NCBI GenBank assembly: GCA_947175265.1
Contig: CAMWMD010000010.1
Coordinates: 17,814 to 81,813, forward strand
DNA length: 64,000 nt
Source: an uncultured Porphyromonadaceae bacterium
GTDB taxonomy: Bacteria; Bacteroidota; Bacteroidia; Bacteroidales; Muribaculaceae
Direction: 5' to 3'
The notes under the pieces are model-generated. The model was not told where the DNA came from. It did no database searches and saw only the letters and a list, made by a program, of their open reading frames with translations. This document shows, one piece after another, positions 1 to 8,260 of this stretch. Position 1 is the stretch's first letter; each line of letters begins with the position of its first letter. Position numbers and translations under genes: made by a program.

Positions 1-1
1 C

Positions 2-610
2 CTACAGTGGATGTGGTACCTGTCACCTCTCTCAATGGCAAGTAAGGGTAGATCGGGAATTGTCGACAGGCTGATTCCGGCTAAAGCTTTGGAAAAACTG
101 TCTTTCTTCCTCATTTACTTTGTGGTAATTATTCCTTTGGTGGAGTTTACTCTACCCGTGGTTGCTGAACTGACCATACTGAAATCGTTGGGAAATGATT
201 TGCCTCATTTCAAAAGTGTACTTGATTTTCAGTTGAATTCCTCATGGATAATGAAGACTATCAATATCCTTAGCGCTATCTGTTGCTGCCTCGTATCACT
301 TTGTGTCATTCTAAAGTCTCGCCACAACAAAATGCTGTTCGGTATACTCAGCGCATTCTGCGTGCAGATAATTCTCGGTGTAATGGGAGCAATCTTAAGT
401 GGCTTTGAAATGGCTTCCAAGGCTTTCCAAAAGGGATTTGAGGATGGCCTGAAAGGAAAGATTGACGCTACCGACTTTGATCCTATAGAATTCACCCGCG
501 AAATTATACAGCCCTCCCCTGCCACTTACACTGTGGTGGGAATAATTACCGCAGGAATTGTTATAGCCGTGGCTCTAATATATCGCCGGCTACGAAAACC
601 CTCTCTATAA
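2..610 (+). CDS. Membrane protein, 5' end cut off by the window
   Basis: The frame is open to the window edge (codons before the first ATG at 11 are sense), so the true start is probably upstream. About 200 residues are visible. There are hydrophobic segments near residues 30-55, 90-105, 110-130 and 175-195, and an early motif resembling P-A-x-x-x-E-K (PAKALEKL), which I associate with ABC-2-type permease-like proteins of Bacteroidetes. It ends 7 nt before a YtrA-type GntR regulator, a class often encoded with ABC transporters, so it may be the membrane part of such a system. Function is not shown by sequence alone. Confidence 0.6.
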   Translation, partial: LQWMWYLSPLSMASKGRSGIVDRLIPAKALEKLSFFLIYFVVIIPLVEFTLPVVAELTILKSLGNDLPHFKSVLDFQLNSSWIMKTINILSAICCCLVSLCVILKSRHNKMLFGILSAFCVQIILGVMGAILSGFEMASKAFQKGFEDGLKGKIDATDFDPIEFTREIIQPSPATYTVVGIITAGIVIAVALIYRRLRKPSL

Positions 611-617
611 TCCGCTT

Positions 618-965
618 ATGGAATTCAATGACAACAAACCTATCTATCGTCAGATTGTGGATCATGCCTTCGCTAAAATAATGGCAGGAGCATGGTCGCC
701 GGGAGAAAGGATCCCGTCAGTAAGGGAACTATCTGCCGATCTCGGGGTGAACACCCGTACCGTCCTAAAGGCCCTGGATGAACTTCAGGCTTCATCCCTG
801 ATTGAACCCAAACGCGGTATGGGATTTCTCCTTGCCTCTGATGCCCGCATGAAGGTGGAGCTTGAGTTAAGACGTGAGTTTTTCCAGTCAACCGTCCCAT
901 CCCTCGTAGAAGAGATGAGACGGCTCGGTATTTCTACCGCCGACCTCCTCCCCTATCTCCCTTGA
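618..965 (+). CDS. GntR-family transcriptional regulator, YtrA subfamily
   Basis: 115 residues. It opens with the GntR winged-helix signature: KPIYRQIVDHAFAKI, then GAWSPGERIPSVRELSADLGVN and the recognition helix region TRTVLKALDELQ. The short C-terminal tail (about 40 residues) fits the YtrA subfamily, which lacks a large effector domain and usually controls ABC-transporter genes next to it. It lies 7 nt after the membrane-protein gene, so the two are probably co-transcribed and the regulator likely autoregulates the unit. The ligand is unknown. Confidence 0.9.
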   Translation: MEFNDNKPIYRQIVDHAFAKIMAGAWSPGERIPSVRELSADLGVNTRTVLKALDELQASSLIEPKRGMGFLLASDARMKVELELRREFFQSTVPSLVEEMRRLGISTADLLPYLP

Positions 966-984
966 CAGTCCACAATATGACAAC

Positions 985-1021
985 AACGTATGCCGACCCG
1001 TTATTAAGGCCGGCCTACGTT
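985..1021. terminator. Hairpin between convergent genes
   Basis: Arms AACGTA (985-990) and TACGTT (1016-1021) enclose GCCGACC/GGCCGGC with one mismatch. It sits between the convergent GntR and amylase genes and may end transcription from either side. There is no long U-tract. Confidence 0.45.
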
Positions 1022-1092
1022 GCATTAATTCTTCTGTATCTTAAATATTTATGAAATGGTTAGCCTTCCGCTGACACCGGATTTTTCATTTT

Positions 1093-2538
1093 TCAATTCC
1101 CAATTCTCCTGATCTCCGGTATCCAGGCTTTTACCCTTATCTCCTTATTCACCTCGGGAATTGAAACCTCCGTGTCATTCTCGCTGAATATCAGCACGAC
1201 TTTGTTGCCGCTCTCTTTGTCATTCTTCCTGACTATTAGGATCTCATTGCCGTTTTTATCCTTGAGGGTTTCAAACTCCGCTTCACCGCGCCACATGGCC
1301 GGATTGGCTGCCCTGAACTTCATGACTGAGGCTATATAGGCCCTCATCTGATTTTCTTTATAGTTGCGGGCGTCAAGATGTCCGCTGGTGCGGGCCACGT
1401 TGTCCGGCTGTGCTCCGACTGCGTCGCGGCAGTCATCGCCAAACTCATCTCCATAATACATGGTGACAGGGCCGGAGTACGCGGCAAGTATGGCATGGCG
1501 CGCCATCATCTTTTCATAATAGTAAGGGTCGTGGGGATTAAAGTGATCCGCGAGGCGGTAGCCGTCATGATTCGACAGGAAAAGATTGGGCATAACCTCA
1601 TCGTTCAGGTACCCCCTTGTTGTCGGCGTGGAGAGTATGGTGACTACATCTGCCCAGCCGTTTTCAAGCCCCTCCTTTGTCGTGTCTTGCATCGGGCCGC
1701 TTATCAATTCCTTCCCGTCAAAGTCAAACGCACTCACCAGACCACCGTCACGATAGACACCACGGTTTATTACATCAGCGCTTCCCCAGTCTTCACCTAC
1801 CATATATCCGAGCGTTCCCCATTGCTCTCCCTTATCCTTTCTCTCGGCTGTGAGTTGTTCCACCGCTCCCCTGATTTCATTCCAGTAGTTATGTCCCCCC
1901 TGGGTTGCCTGATAGGCCTGGTCAAGTCGCCAGCCGTCTACTCCGAATTTATCAATCCAGTACGTCGCCACCTCCTTGATATAATCGAGTGAGCCGGGAT
2001 AGGCTATATTCCCTTTTCCGTCGCGTTCCCCTCGGTCGCTGTAGACCTCCGCCACATCCAATTTATATCCTGAAGGCGACGCCTCGGTGACGCCGCCGTG
2101 ATGGCCGAAAACACCGTCAAGTATGACGTAGATACCCCTCTTGTGGGCCTCGTCGACCAACTCCTTAAACTCCTCCTCTGTCCCGAAATGAGGGTCTATC
2201 TTGAAGAAGTTGTTGGTGAAATATCCGGTTGCCTGTAGTTTTTCTCCTCCGAAAGCCGTGGAACTGTCAAATATCGGAGTCATCCACAAAGCATTCGCTC
2301 CCAAGTCTTTTATATGGTCGAGTGAGTTTATTATCCCTCTCAGATTTCCGTTCTTCATCGCATTGTCTGGTCCCCACATGGCCCTGTAGCCGGGTGCGCC
2401 CGTGGAATCATTCTGAAATGAGGCCACCATGACCTGATAGATGGTAAGTTCGCGCGGATCTCCTGTCAGAGCCGACATACTGAAAGTGCCCAGAAGCAAT
2501 GAAGCCGCTCCCAACAGGATTTTCCTGAATTTATTCAT
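1093..2538 (-). CDS. Secreted GH13 alpha-amylase-family glycoside hydrolase
   Basis: 481 residues with an N-terminal signal peptide (MNKFRKILLGAASLLLGTFS, likely cut near MSA-LTG). All GH13 signature regions are visible: I, DGVFGHH near 141; II, GWRLD with nucleophile Asp206; III, Glu249 in VGEDW as acid/base; IV, SNHD at 322-325. It should hydrolyse alpha-1,4-glucans such as starch or maltodextrins in the periplasm or at the surface. The region after the barrel is short (about 80 residues), so no extra carbohydrate-binding module is present. No susC/D genes flank it, so this is an orphan amylase rather than a full starch locus. Exact substrate is not decided. Confidence 0.93.
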   Translation of the reverse strand: MNKFRKILLGAASLLLGTFSMSALTGDPRELTIYQVMVASFQNDSTGAPGYRAMWGPDNAMKNGNLRGIINSLDHIKDLGANALWMTPIFDSSTAFGGEKLQATGYFTNNFFKIDPHFGTEEEFKELVDEAHKRGIYVILDGVFGHHGGVTEASPSGYKLDVAEVYSDRGERDGKGNIAYPGSLDYIKEVATYWIDKFGVDGWRLDQAYQATQGGHNYWNEIRGAVEQLTAERKDKGEQWGTLGYMVGEDWGSADVINRGVYRDGGLVSAFDFDGKELISGPMQDTTKEGLENGWADVVTILSTPTTRGYLNDEVMPNLFLSNHDGYRLADHFNPHDPYYYEKMMARHAILAAYSGPVTMYYGDEFGDDCRDAVGAQPDNVARTSGHLDARNYKENQMRAYIASVMKFRAANPAMWRGEAEFETLKDKNGNEILIVRKNDKESGNKVVLIFSENDTEVSIPEVNKEIRVKAWIPEIRRIGN

Positions 2539-3183
2539 AGTCTTTACAGTATTATAAGGTTAGATATGGTATTCTTCCCGTCATGGCTGCCAGGCAGCAG
2601 CCAATGTTGATATTGCAAAATTACTAAAAAAAAACGATTGTGGAATATGCCTCCCTTTTAATTCCATATTGCTTTCTTTGCTCTCCAATTTGATACGACC
2701 CCCTTTTTGTGAGCGATGAGAACGACCCTTATCCCCCTTCAAATATTCAAATTCTATACAAAATTTAAATTTTTCGCATTTTTTTATTTTTTGGAACGGA
2801 ACGATTTTAACAAAATTTTAATATTTTATCCTTCAAAATTCACACTTTAACCACTATATCTTAATCTCTTACAATTCTATCCTTATCTTGCAATACGTTC
2901 CACCCCTGAAACGATTTCAGAGCGAATTTTCTATAAATATACAAACCACATAAAATTATTATACAATCTCAAAAAAGAAAAATCGACTTCACCAACTGAA
3001 AAGAATCTTCCAAACCGGCTTGGACCCGATATTATTTTCGCATATCATTCCCGAACTTGAATACATCAATTTTTGTTCTACATTCACATTACACTAAGTG
3101 ATTCATCTGTTATAGGTCTTTCCACATTTCTCTTCATCGGTGATTTTCCCAATGAAGTGTTTGAAATCCTTTAATTTATAAAT
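2539..3183. other. AT-rich intergenic region, no gene seen
   Basis: 645 bp between the divergent amylase and yccF genes. On the minus strand a -7-like TAATTTTG lies at 2616-2623 but has no clear TTTG partner. GGCTGC/GCAGCC (2585-2590/2597-2602) could form a hairpin in the amylase 5' UTR. The rest is AT-rich with no supported reading frame. I could not identify a convincing promoter for yccF. Confidence 0.5.
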
Positions 3184-3552
3184 ATGAACATCCTTCTTAA
3201 TATTATTTGGATTGTATTCGGTGGCCTCATGGTAGCCATTGAATATGTGATTGCCAGCATCGGCATGATGGTGACTATCGTAGGTATACCTTTCGGCCTC
3301 CAGACCATGAAACTCGCTATGGTGGCGCTATGGCCGTTCGGCACTAAAATCGACGATAACAGTTGGCCGTCGGGATGTCTCGCCGGCGTGATGAACGTGA
3401 TTTGGTGGTTCCTCGGAGGCATCCCAATTGCGCTGACCCATCTCCTCTGGGGGTTGATCTTCTGCGTCACCGTCGTCGGAATACCATTCGGAATGCAGCA
3501 CTTCAAACTCATGCGCCTCGCCCTGTTCCCCTTCGGTAAATCAATTTCCTAA
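3184..3552 (+). CDS. yccF: YccF-family inner-membrane protein
   Basis: 122 residues made of two related hydrophobic units. Each has the YccF (DUF307) pattern: an N-terminal N-I-x-W-I-x-F-G-G segment, then T-I-V-G-I-P-F-G and a K-L-x-x-x-A-L-W/F-P-F-G ending (IVGIPFGLQTMKLAMVALWPFG, repeated as VVGIPFGMQHFKLMRLALFPFG in shorter form). The internal duplication is clear. The family is a small multipass membrane protein whose function is not well established. It appears monocistronic, with a strong hairpin downstream. Confidence 0.88.
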   Translation: MNILLNIIWIVFGGLMVAIEYVIASIGMMVTIVGIPFGLQTMKLAMVALWPFGTKIDDNSWPSGCLAGVMNVIWWFLGGIPIALTHLLWGLIFCVTVVGIPFGMQHFKLMRLALFPFGKSIS

Positions 3553-3607
3553 AAATCAGGCCAACAAAATTCAAGCCCACAATAATTCTGATACAATTAA
3601 TTCCAAA

Positions 3608-3647
3608 ACAAAAGGCAGAAAACCTTTAAGGGCTTCCTGCCTTTTGT
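3608..3647. terminator. Bidirectional intrinsic terminator
   Basis: Perfect 11-bp stem ACAAAAGGCAG (3608-3618) / CTGCCTTTTGT (3637-3647) with an 18-nt loop. It lies between yccF (plus) and the GIY-YIG gene (minus), which converge here. The A/T-rich stem ends supply U-rich 3' sides in both directions. Confidence 0.75.
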
Positions 3648-3665
3648 TGCTGTTTAGATCTCTGA

Positions 3666-4232
3666 TTAGTCTAAATCTGAACGGTCGTTTCTTAATTTGG
3701 AGAGATGCGAACGGAAATCTCTATTGATGATGTTAGTGTTATCCTGAATATTCAATGGTGGATTCAACTCGGCTATCATATACTTTTCCATCATTTCGGG
3801 ATTTAACACCGGTTTGAAAAGGAGCAATAGATTTTCACTCATCCATTTTGACAATCTTTCTTCATCATCATCAATAAACTTGATTTTAGGAGATGACTTA
3901 CCCCTCTCACTCTCATTCCTGTAAGTTTTCTTCAGACGCATCAAAGAGCCCAAAGATTTCCGGAGAGTAGACCCACCGGCATTTTTACTCATGAAATGCT
4001 GACGGTAATCTCTCTTTCTCAAACTACTCTTACTTATACCGACATATATGAGTTCATACACCTCCCCCATATATGAGACCATGCATGGAGTGTAAGATAC
4101 TCCGCAGTCCGGCAAACTGCTTCCGTGACGCAAAAGTAACGCATACATTCCGGGGCAATCCGCAATTTTGGATTTGTCATCCTCTTTAGGATCAAATGGA
4201 GTAAACTTCTCCAACTCTTCCTTACAATTCAT
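3666..4232 (-). CDS. GIY-YIG nuclease-superfamily protein
   Basis: 188 residues. The GIY half-motif is seen as PGMYALLL (G28-x-Y30) and the YIG half as LIYVGIS (Y63-x-G65), followed by the expected Arg/His-containing helix LRKRDYRQHF. Near the end EKYMIAELNPPLN matches the metal-binding Glu and PPLN pattern seen in GIY-YIG proteins. That supports a single-strand or structure-specific DNA nuclease fold, but not a specific role. It lies 50 bp downstream of an unknown gene on the same strand and the patch is AT-richer than the nucleotide-synthesis genes, which may indicate acquired DNA. A restriction or mobile-element role is possible but unsupported. Confidence 0.7.
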   Translation of the reverse strand: MNCKEELEKFTPFDPKEDDKSKIADCPGMYALLLRHGSSLPDCGVSYTPCMVSYMGEVYELIYVGISKSSLRKRDYRQHFMSKNAGGSTLRKSLGSLMRLKKTYRNESERGKSSPKIKFIDDDEERLSKWMSENLLLLFKPVLNPEMMEKYMIAELNPPLNIQDNTNIINRDFRSHLSKLRNDRSDLD

Positions 4233-4282
4233 TTGCCTGTATCTATCTCGTTTATGTAAAACTTGCTATTTAGGGTTACCAC

Positions 4283-4738
4283 TCAGGAAACGGAAACATT
4301 TAAATACCCATTACTCCCCAAGCTTAGAATAACAGTCTTTCCTTTAGAGACATTTTTTATTTCCTTGTTACTATTTACAACACCACACAAATCACGAGCT
4401 ATTGCACTATTTGTATTAGTGGATGCAAAACCATCTTGAACTGTTACTCTAAATCGTAAGGTCTGCCTGTTACCGTTCATGCTACATCTCTGCAACTCCT
4501 CAATGTCAAGTTCTATCATAGAACTTTCTCCTGACGAAATGACCTCTCTTACAAGAGGCATATACTCTCTCCAATAGTCAACATAAAGGTTTTTTCCCAT
4601 GATACTATATTTCTGGAACCTACCCTCTTCGGTCCCGGTTAACACATAAAGAAAGTGTGAGGGCAATTGTCTTATCGTCAGAGGCTCTGGTAAACCCGAA
4701 TGTATAATGACAATATCCCCACACTTGAAGCATAGCAC
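4283..4738 (-). CDS. Unknown protein, possibly the 3' half of a frameshifted gene
   Basis: 151 codons read from a GTG at 4738 that directly follows an in-frame TGA. It overlaps the upstream frame (4620-4904) by over 100 bp. The first residues (CGDIVIIHSGLPEPLTIRQL) read like the middle of a protein rather than a start. No domain recognised: soluble, mixed alpha/beta composition with a beta-rich C-terminus. Either it uses GTG and is translationally coupled to the upstream frame, or both are one gene broken by a +1 shift just after 4739. The GIY-YIG gene follows after 50 bp. Confidence 0.5.
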   Translation of the reverse strand: MLCFKCGDIVIIHSGLPEPLTIRQLPSHFLYVLTGTEEGRFQKYSIMGKNLYVDYWREYMPLVREVISSGESSMIELDIEELQRCSMNGNRQTLRFRVTVQDGFASTNTNSAIARDLCGVVNSNKEIKNVSKGKTVILSLGSNGYLNVSVS

Positions 4739-4904
4739 TCAGTCTTTCTTTACAAAGCATTATACCACAAGTGATGAGAGCAGCAGCCATCCATACATTC
4801 GTTAAAAAATTTACCAGACTTTCTGACGAAGGACGTTCTTCACTTTCATCCTGATCCCGTAACAGCTCAAGGCTGTGACGGATATATTTAATGGTCTCCA
4901 CCAT
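4620..4904 (-). CDS. Unknown protein, probable 5' half of the same gene
   Basis: ATG at 4904 (MVETIKYIRHSLELL), 94 codons. The first ~55 residues contain a charged helix then a hydrophobic stretch (VWMAAALITCGIML) and look like genuine protein. After about residue 55 the frame becomes low-plausibility (SAMLQVWGYCHYTFG...), while the overlapping frame at 4738 becomes plausible. A near-perfect promoter lies only a few nt upstream of this ATG. Best reading: one gene from 4904 to 4283 with a frameshift, real or from sequencing. Confidence 0.45.
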   Translation of the reverse strand: MVETIKYIRHSLELLRDQDESEERPSSESLVNFLTNVWMAAALITCGIMLCKERLSAMLQVWGYCHYTFGFTRASDDKTIALTLSLCVNRDRRG

Positions 4905-4909
4905 TGATG

Positions 4910-4940
4910 CAAATTTACACCAAAATTGCCAAACCACAAA
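4910..4940 (-). promoter_or_regulatory. Bacteroidetes-type promoter, near-leaderless transcript
   Basis: On the minus strand TTTG (4940-4937), 19-bp spacer, TAAATTTG (4917-4910). The expected transcription start lies about 2-4 nt before the ATG at 4904, so the mRNA would have almost no 5' UTR. Confidence 0.7.
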
Positions 4941-5502
4941 ATATCATGGCGGGGATATTGTCTTCGCCTGCAAAATTAATCCCGCATGACGACATTACCC
5001 GTCGCCTTTCAATTATTCTCAAAAAATTCCTACTTTTATCCAAAAATATCACCTCTCCCTGCACCTCCCTTATTTCGGCGATTGAAGTAGTCCAAACTTT
5101 TTATTTAGTGAGATTTTATCAGATTTTGGAGATGGCCTTGTCTCTTGAAAAGGGAGTTTAGCACGTTAATTCACCGATGAAAGGGGCAAAAGCAACCCAA
5201 AAGATTATGAAAGATCACTGAAGAGGACACCTTTTCAAGAAACTTCTCTAAAAAATACAAATCCCGTAAATAGTTTATACCACTCCACTAACTTGTGGAT
5301 ATCAATTTATTTCCTTAATTTCGCAGTAAGTTAATCAAAACGGGAAAGTCATAGTTGCAAGAGTATCGCTTCTTTTTACCGGCTGTTCGTAAAGCATGGA
5401 CAGCATGTATTGAGAGTGGACAAAGAAAGTTAAATTTTCCGAGGATAGGTGAAGAATGCCGGGAGCAACAAATTGTAAAATAGTTTTAACTGATTTTTGA
5501 TT
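4941..5502 (+). promoter_or_regulatory. pyrC upstream region with promoter and long leader
   Basis: No convincing gene in 560 bp. A promoter-like pair CTTG (5292-5295), 20 bp, TAATTTCG (5316-5323) would start transcription near 5327, giving about 175 nt of leader before pyrC. Within the leader a 42-codon frame with no ATG (5355-5483, first codon TTG after a TAG) is open and rich in Arg/Glu; it could be a gene remnant or chance. Confidence 0.45.
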
Positions 5503-6813
5503 ATGAACTCATCTGATTATACGATCATCAAGAATGCCAACGTCTGGACAGAAGGGAAATTCCTGAATGCTGACGTTGAGATAAGAAACGGTATGGTGAC
5601 GGCTCTCGATCCCGTCGCTAATTCCCCGCTCGCTTCCGAACGACATCTGCCGGAATCAGCGGAAATCATTAATGCAAAAGGGATGTACCTCCTCCCCGGT
5701 CTGGTGGATATGCACGTCCATTTCCGCGAACCCGGATATTCCTATAAGGAGACCATAAAGACCGGCTCCGAGGCCGCAGCCGCAGGAGGTTTCACCACGG
5801 TTTGCACAATGCCTAACCTCAACCCGGCCCCCGATTCTCCGGAGAACCTCCTCCGCCAATTGGAAATCATACGCAAGGATGCCGTGATTGAGGTGCTTCC
5901 CTACGCCACAATCACACGACTCCGCATGGGTAAGGAACTCGTCGACTACCTGGCCCTCGCACCCGACGTCTGCGGTTTCTCCGATGACGGAACAGGTGTG
6001 CAGGATGATGAGATAATGCACCGTGCTATGACCGAGATAGCGAAAACAGGAAAAATACTCGCCGCCCATTGTGAGGTGGAGGCTCTCCTGAACAGCGGTT
6101 ATATCCACGACGGCATATATGCCCGCGACAATAATCACCGTGGTATATGCTCCGAATCGGAATGGAAGGAAGTGGAACGTGACATCAAGATTGCCGAAGA
6201 GACCGGATGCCGACTTCACGTTTGCCACATCTCCACGAAAGAGAGCGTAAGCCTTATAAGGGAGGCCAAGGCAAGAGGCGTGAGAGTGACCTGTGAGACC
6301 GGCCCGCACTACCTCACCTTCTGCGATGAAGACCTCCGCGAGGAAGGGAGATTCAAGATGAACCCTCCAATAAGGAGCCGCGCCGACCGGGATGCCCTGC
6401 GTGAAGGGGTGGCCGACGGAACAATCGACGTTATATCCACCGACCATGCCCCGCATTCCGAATCAGAGAAAAGCAAGGGACTCGAGAAAAGCGCCATGGG
6501 TGTCGTAGGTCTCGAGACCTCCTTCGCCGCAATCTACACCACCATGGTGAAACCGGGTCTGATATCAATGGAGCAGTTGGCCCACGTCATGTCGACCAAC
6601 GCACGCGCCATACTCGGCCTTCCCGCCGCCGGAGGCATAAAACCGGGCGTGCCCGCCGACCTTACCCTCCTTTCCGGAGCAGGCACGTCAATCGTTGACC
6701 CCGCCACTTTCCGTTCATTAGGAAAAGCGACACCCTACGCAGGGCTCGAACTCTCCGGCAACGTCGCCGCAACCATGTATGCCGGAAACTGGGTGTATAG
6801 GGCATTAGTCTGA
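5503..6813 (+). CDS. pyrC: Dihydroorotase
   Basis: 436 residues from ATG 5503; a TTG two codons upstream is less likely. It closes carbamoyl-aspartate to dihydroorotate, step 3 of UMP synthesis. Metal-binding motifs of the cyclic amidohydrolase barrel are present: DMHVHFREPG near 70, AHCE near 190, HVCHIS near 245 and the catalytic STDHAPHS near 312. Length fits the long, PyrC-like class I dihydroorotases (about 430 residues) rather than the ~350-residue E. coli type. First gene of the pyrimidine cluster, separated from carA by a 337-bp regulated-looking leader. Confidence 0.96.
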   Translation: MNSSDYTIIKNANVWTEGKFLNADVEIRNGMVTALDPVANSPLASERHLPESAEIINAKGMYLLPGLVDMHVHFREPGYSYKETIKTGSEAAAAGGFTTVCTMPNLNPAPDSPENLLRQLEIIRKDAVIEVLPYATITRLRMGKELVDYLALAPDVCGFSDDGTGVQDDEIMHRAMTEIAKTGKILAAHCEVEALLNSGYIHDGIYARDNNHRGICSESEWKEVERDIKIAEETGCRLHVCHISTKESVSLIREAKARGVRVTCETGPHYLTFCDEDLREEGRFKMNPPIRSRADRDALREGVADGTIDVISTDHAPHSESEKSKGLEKSAMGVVGLETSFAAIYTTMVKPGLISMEQLAHVMSTNARAILGLPAAGGIKPGVPADLTLLSGAGTSIVDPATFRSLGKATPYAGLELSGNVAATMYAGNWVYRALV

Positions 6814-6873
6814 GGTGAATCCACATTTTTTTGACCATTATTCAACGTTTTAAGCGTTTTGTCGCCCCTGAAT

Positions 6874-6904
6874 TTTGCAATATCCCGTTTTTTCGTTAAC
6901 TTTG
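6874..6904 (+). promoter_or_regulatory. carA promoter
   Basis: TTTG (6874-6877), 19-bp spacer, TAACTTTG (6897-6904): a perfect Bacteroidetes -33/-7 pair. Transcription would start near 6908, five nt before the leader ORF ATG at 6913. Confidence 0.8.
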
Positions 6905-6912
6905 CGGGCAAA

Positions 6913-7116
6913 ATGAATGACATGGCGACATCAAGAATAGGTCGAGACTTGTTGGTTGTGCTTAACGTGCAGTCTTTTAACGGAAGCTTTTGCCGTCCGG
7001 CCGCTTCCTTTTTTGATATTTCAGGGCAACTCGTTGGAGGGTTGCCCTTTTTTGTATCTTCCAATAAGCCCTCAAAACTCGATGACGCCACTTCACGACA
7101 CTCCGTGAGACCCTGA
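6913..7116 (+). CDS. Candidate leader peptide ORF upstream of carA
   Basis: 67 codons, ATG 6913 to TGA 7116, ending 34 nt before carA. It begins almost at the predicted transcription start and runs through two intrinsic-terminator hairpins (6982-7014 and 7023-7053), whose U-runs encode Phe-Phe pairs. Hydrophobic centre, no known domain. The arrangement (promoter, short ORF across a terminator, pyrimidine gene) is like pyrL upstream of E. coli pyrBI, where ribosome-polymerase coupling controls attenuation. Translation is inferred only; it could be a fortuitous open frame. Confidence 0.35.
   Translation: MNDMATSRIGRDLLVVLNVQSFNGSFCRPAASFFDISGQLVGGLPFFVSSNKPSKLDDATSRHSVRP
6982..7014 (+). terminator. 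carA leader terminator 1
   Basis: GGAAGC (6982-6987) / GCTTCC (7003-7008), with an inner GCC/GGC pairing, followed by TTTTTT (7009-7014). Intrinsic-terminator form between the promoter and carA. Confidence 0.7.
7023..7053 (+). terminator. carA leader terminator 2
   Basis: Perfect 8-bp stem AGGGCAAC (7023-7030) / GTTGCCCT (7041-7048), 10-nt loop, T-run to 7053. The second tandem terminator before carA; together they suggest attenuation. Confidence 0.8.
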
Positions 7117-7150
7117 GGAAAAAGAATCAAACAAACATATATTTTACAAA

Positions 7151-8227
7151 ATGAAGCCTTACACAAAAAAACTCGTACTTGAAGACGGCCGCGAATTCCC
7201 GGGATACGGTTTCGCCGCCGACACCGAGAGAGTGGGTGAACTTGTGTTCAACACATCTATGGTGGGCTATCAGGAAATCCTTTCCGACCCTTCCTACGCC
7301 GACCAGATTATCGTGATGACATATCCCCTTATTGGAAACTACGGTATTACCGATGAGGACTATGAGACTAAGTTCCCGTCCATCGGAGGTATGATTGTGA
7401 AGGAAAACAACGACTCCCCCTCAAATTTCCGTTACACTAAGACTTTGTCGGAGACTCTGGAGGAAAACGACATACCGGCAATCAGCGGTATTGATACCCG
7501 CGAACTCACCCGCATACTTCGTGATGCAAGAGGGATAAGGGCAATCATAACCGATATCGACACACCCACCGCTGAGGCCGTGGAGAAAATAAAATCAGTA
7601 GAGCGTCCCACCAACCTCGTGAGCCGCGTAAGCTGCAAGAAACGCTGGTTCGCACGCACGACAGGATATAAATACGATATCGTGGCAATCGATTGCGGAA
7701 TGAAATACAACATGGTGAGAAGCCTGAATGCCCACAACTGTAACGTCACCGTAGTGCCCTGGAACACCTCGGCTGAACAGATCCTTGCATTCAATCCCGA
7801 CGGAGTGCTGATATCTAACGGCCCCGGCTCCCCGGAAGATGTGCCGGAAGTCGTGGAGACGATTCGTCAGTTGCGCGGGAAAGTGCCCATGTTCGGCATC
7901 TGCCTCGGGCATCAGCTCATCTCCCTGGCGTATGGCGCCAAGATTGTGCCCATAAACCCGGGGCACAGGGGTGGCAACCACCCGGTGAAAGACCTTACAA
8001 ACGGAAAAGTGCTCATCACGGCACAGAATCACGGTTATGCCGTAGATGCTGAATCAGTGAAAGACACCCCACTGAAAATTACACACATCAACCTGCTTGA
8101 CAACACCGTGGAAGGATGTTCCTGCGTAGCGGATAAAGTGATGTCGGTGCAGTTCCACCCGGAAAGCGCACCCGGTCCGCAAGACTCCATGCACCTTTTC
8201 GAGAATTTCATCGACCTTGTAAAGTAA
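7151..8227 (+). CDS. carA: Carbamoyl-phosphate synthase small (glutaminase) subunit
   Basis: 358 residues. It releases ammonia from glutamine and channels it to CarB for carbamoyl phosphate. The N-terminal CarA domain (LVLEDGREFPGYGF... GELVFNTSMVGYQEILSDPSY) is followed by a class I glutamine amidotransferase domain with nucleophile Cys251 (FGICLGHQ) and His336/Glu338 (QFHPES). Usual length. carB starts 33 bp downstream. The only carA in view, so it would also have to serve arginine synthesis if that route is present. Confidence 0.97.
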   Translation: MKPYTKKLVLEDGREFPGYGFAADTERVGELVFNTSMVGYQEILSDPSYADQIIVMTYPLIGNYGITDEDYETKFPSIGGMIVKENNDSPSNFRYTKTLSETLEENDIPAISGIDTRELTRILRDARGIRAIITDIDTPTAEAVEKIKSVERPTNLVSRVSCKKRWFARTTGYKYDIVAIDCGMKYNMVRSLNAHNCNVTVVPWNTSAEQILAFNPDGVLISNGPGSPEDVPEVVETIRQLRGKVPMFGICLGHQLISLAYGAKIVPINPGHRGGNHPVKDLTNGKVLITAQNHGYAVDAESVKDTPLKITHINLLDNTVEGCSCVADKVMSVQFHPESAPGPQDSMHLFENFIDLVK

Positions 8228-8260
8228 CACCTGATTTTCAATTTTCAACTTCCTAAGGCT

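Noticed and set aside
4904..5161. 85-codon plus-strand frame upstream of pyrC
   Set aside because: Overlaps the minus-strand promoter, has unnatural composition and no start context; probably chance.
5656..6456. 266-codon minus-strand frame opposite pyrC
   Set aside because: Shadow frame created by GC-rich codons of a certain gene; no domain and no promoter.
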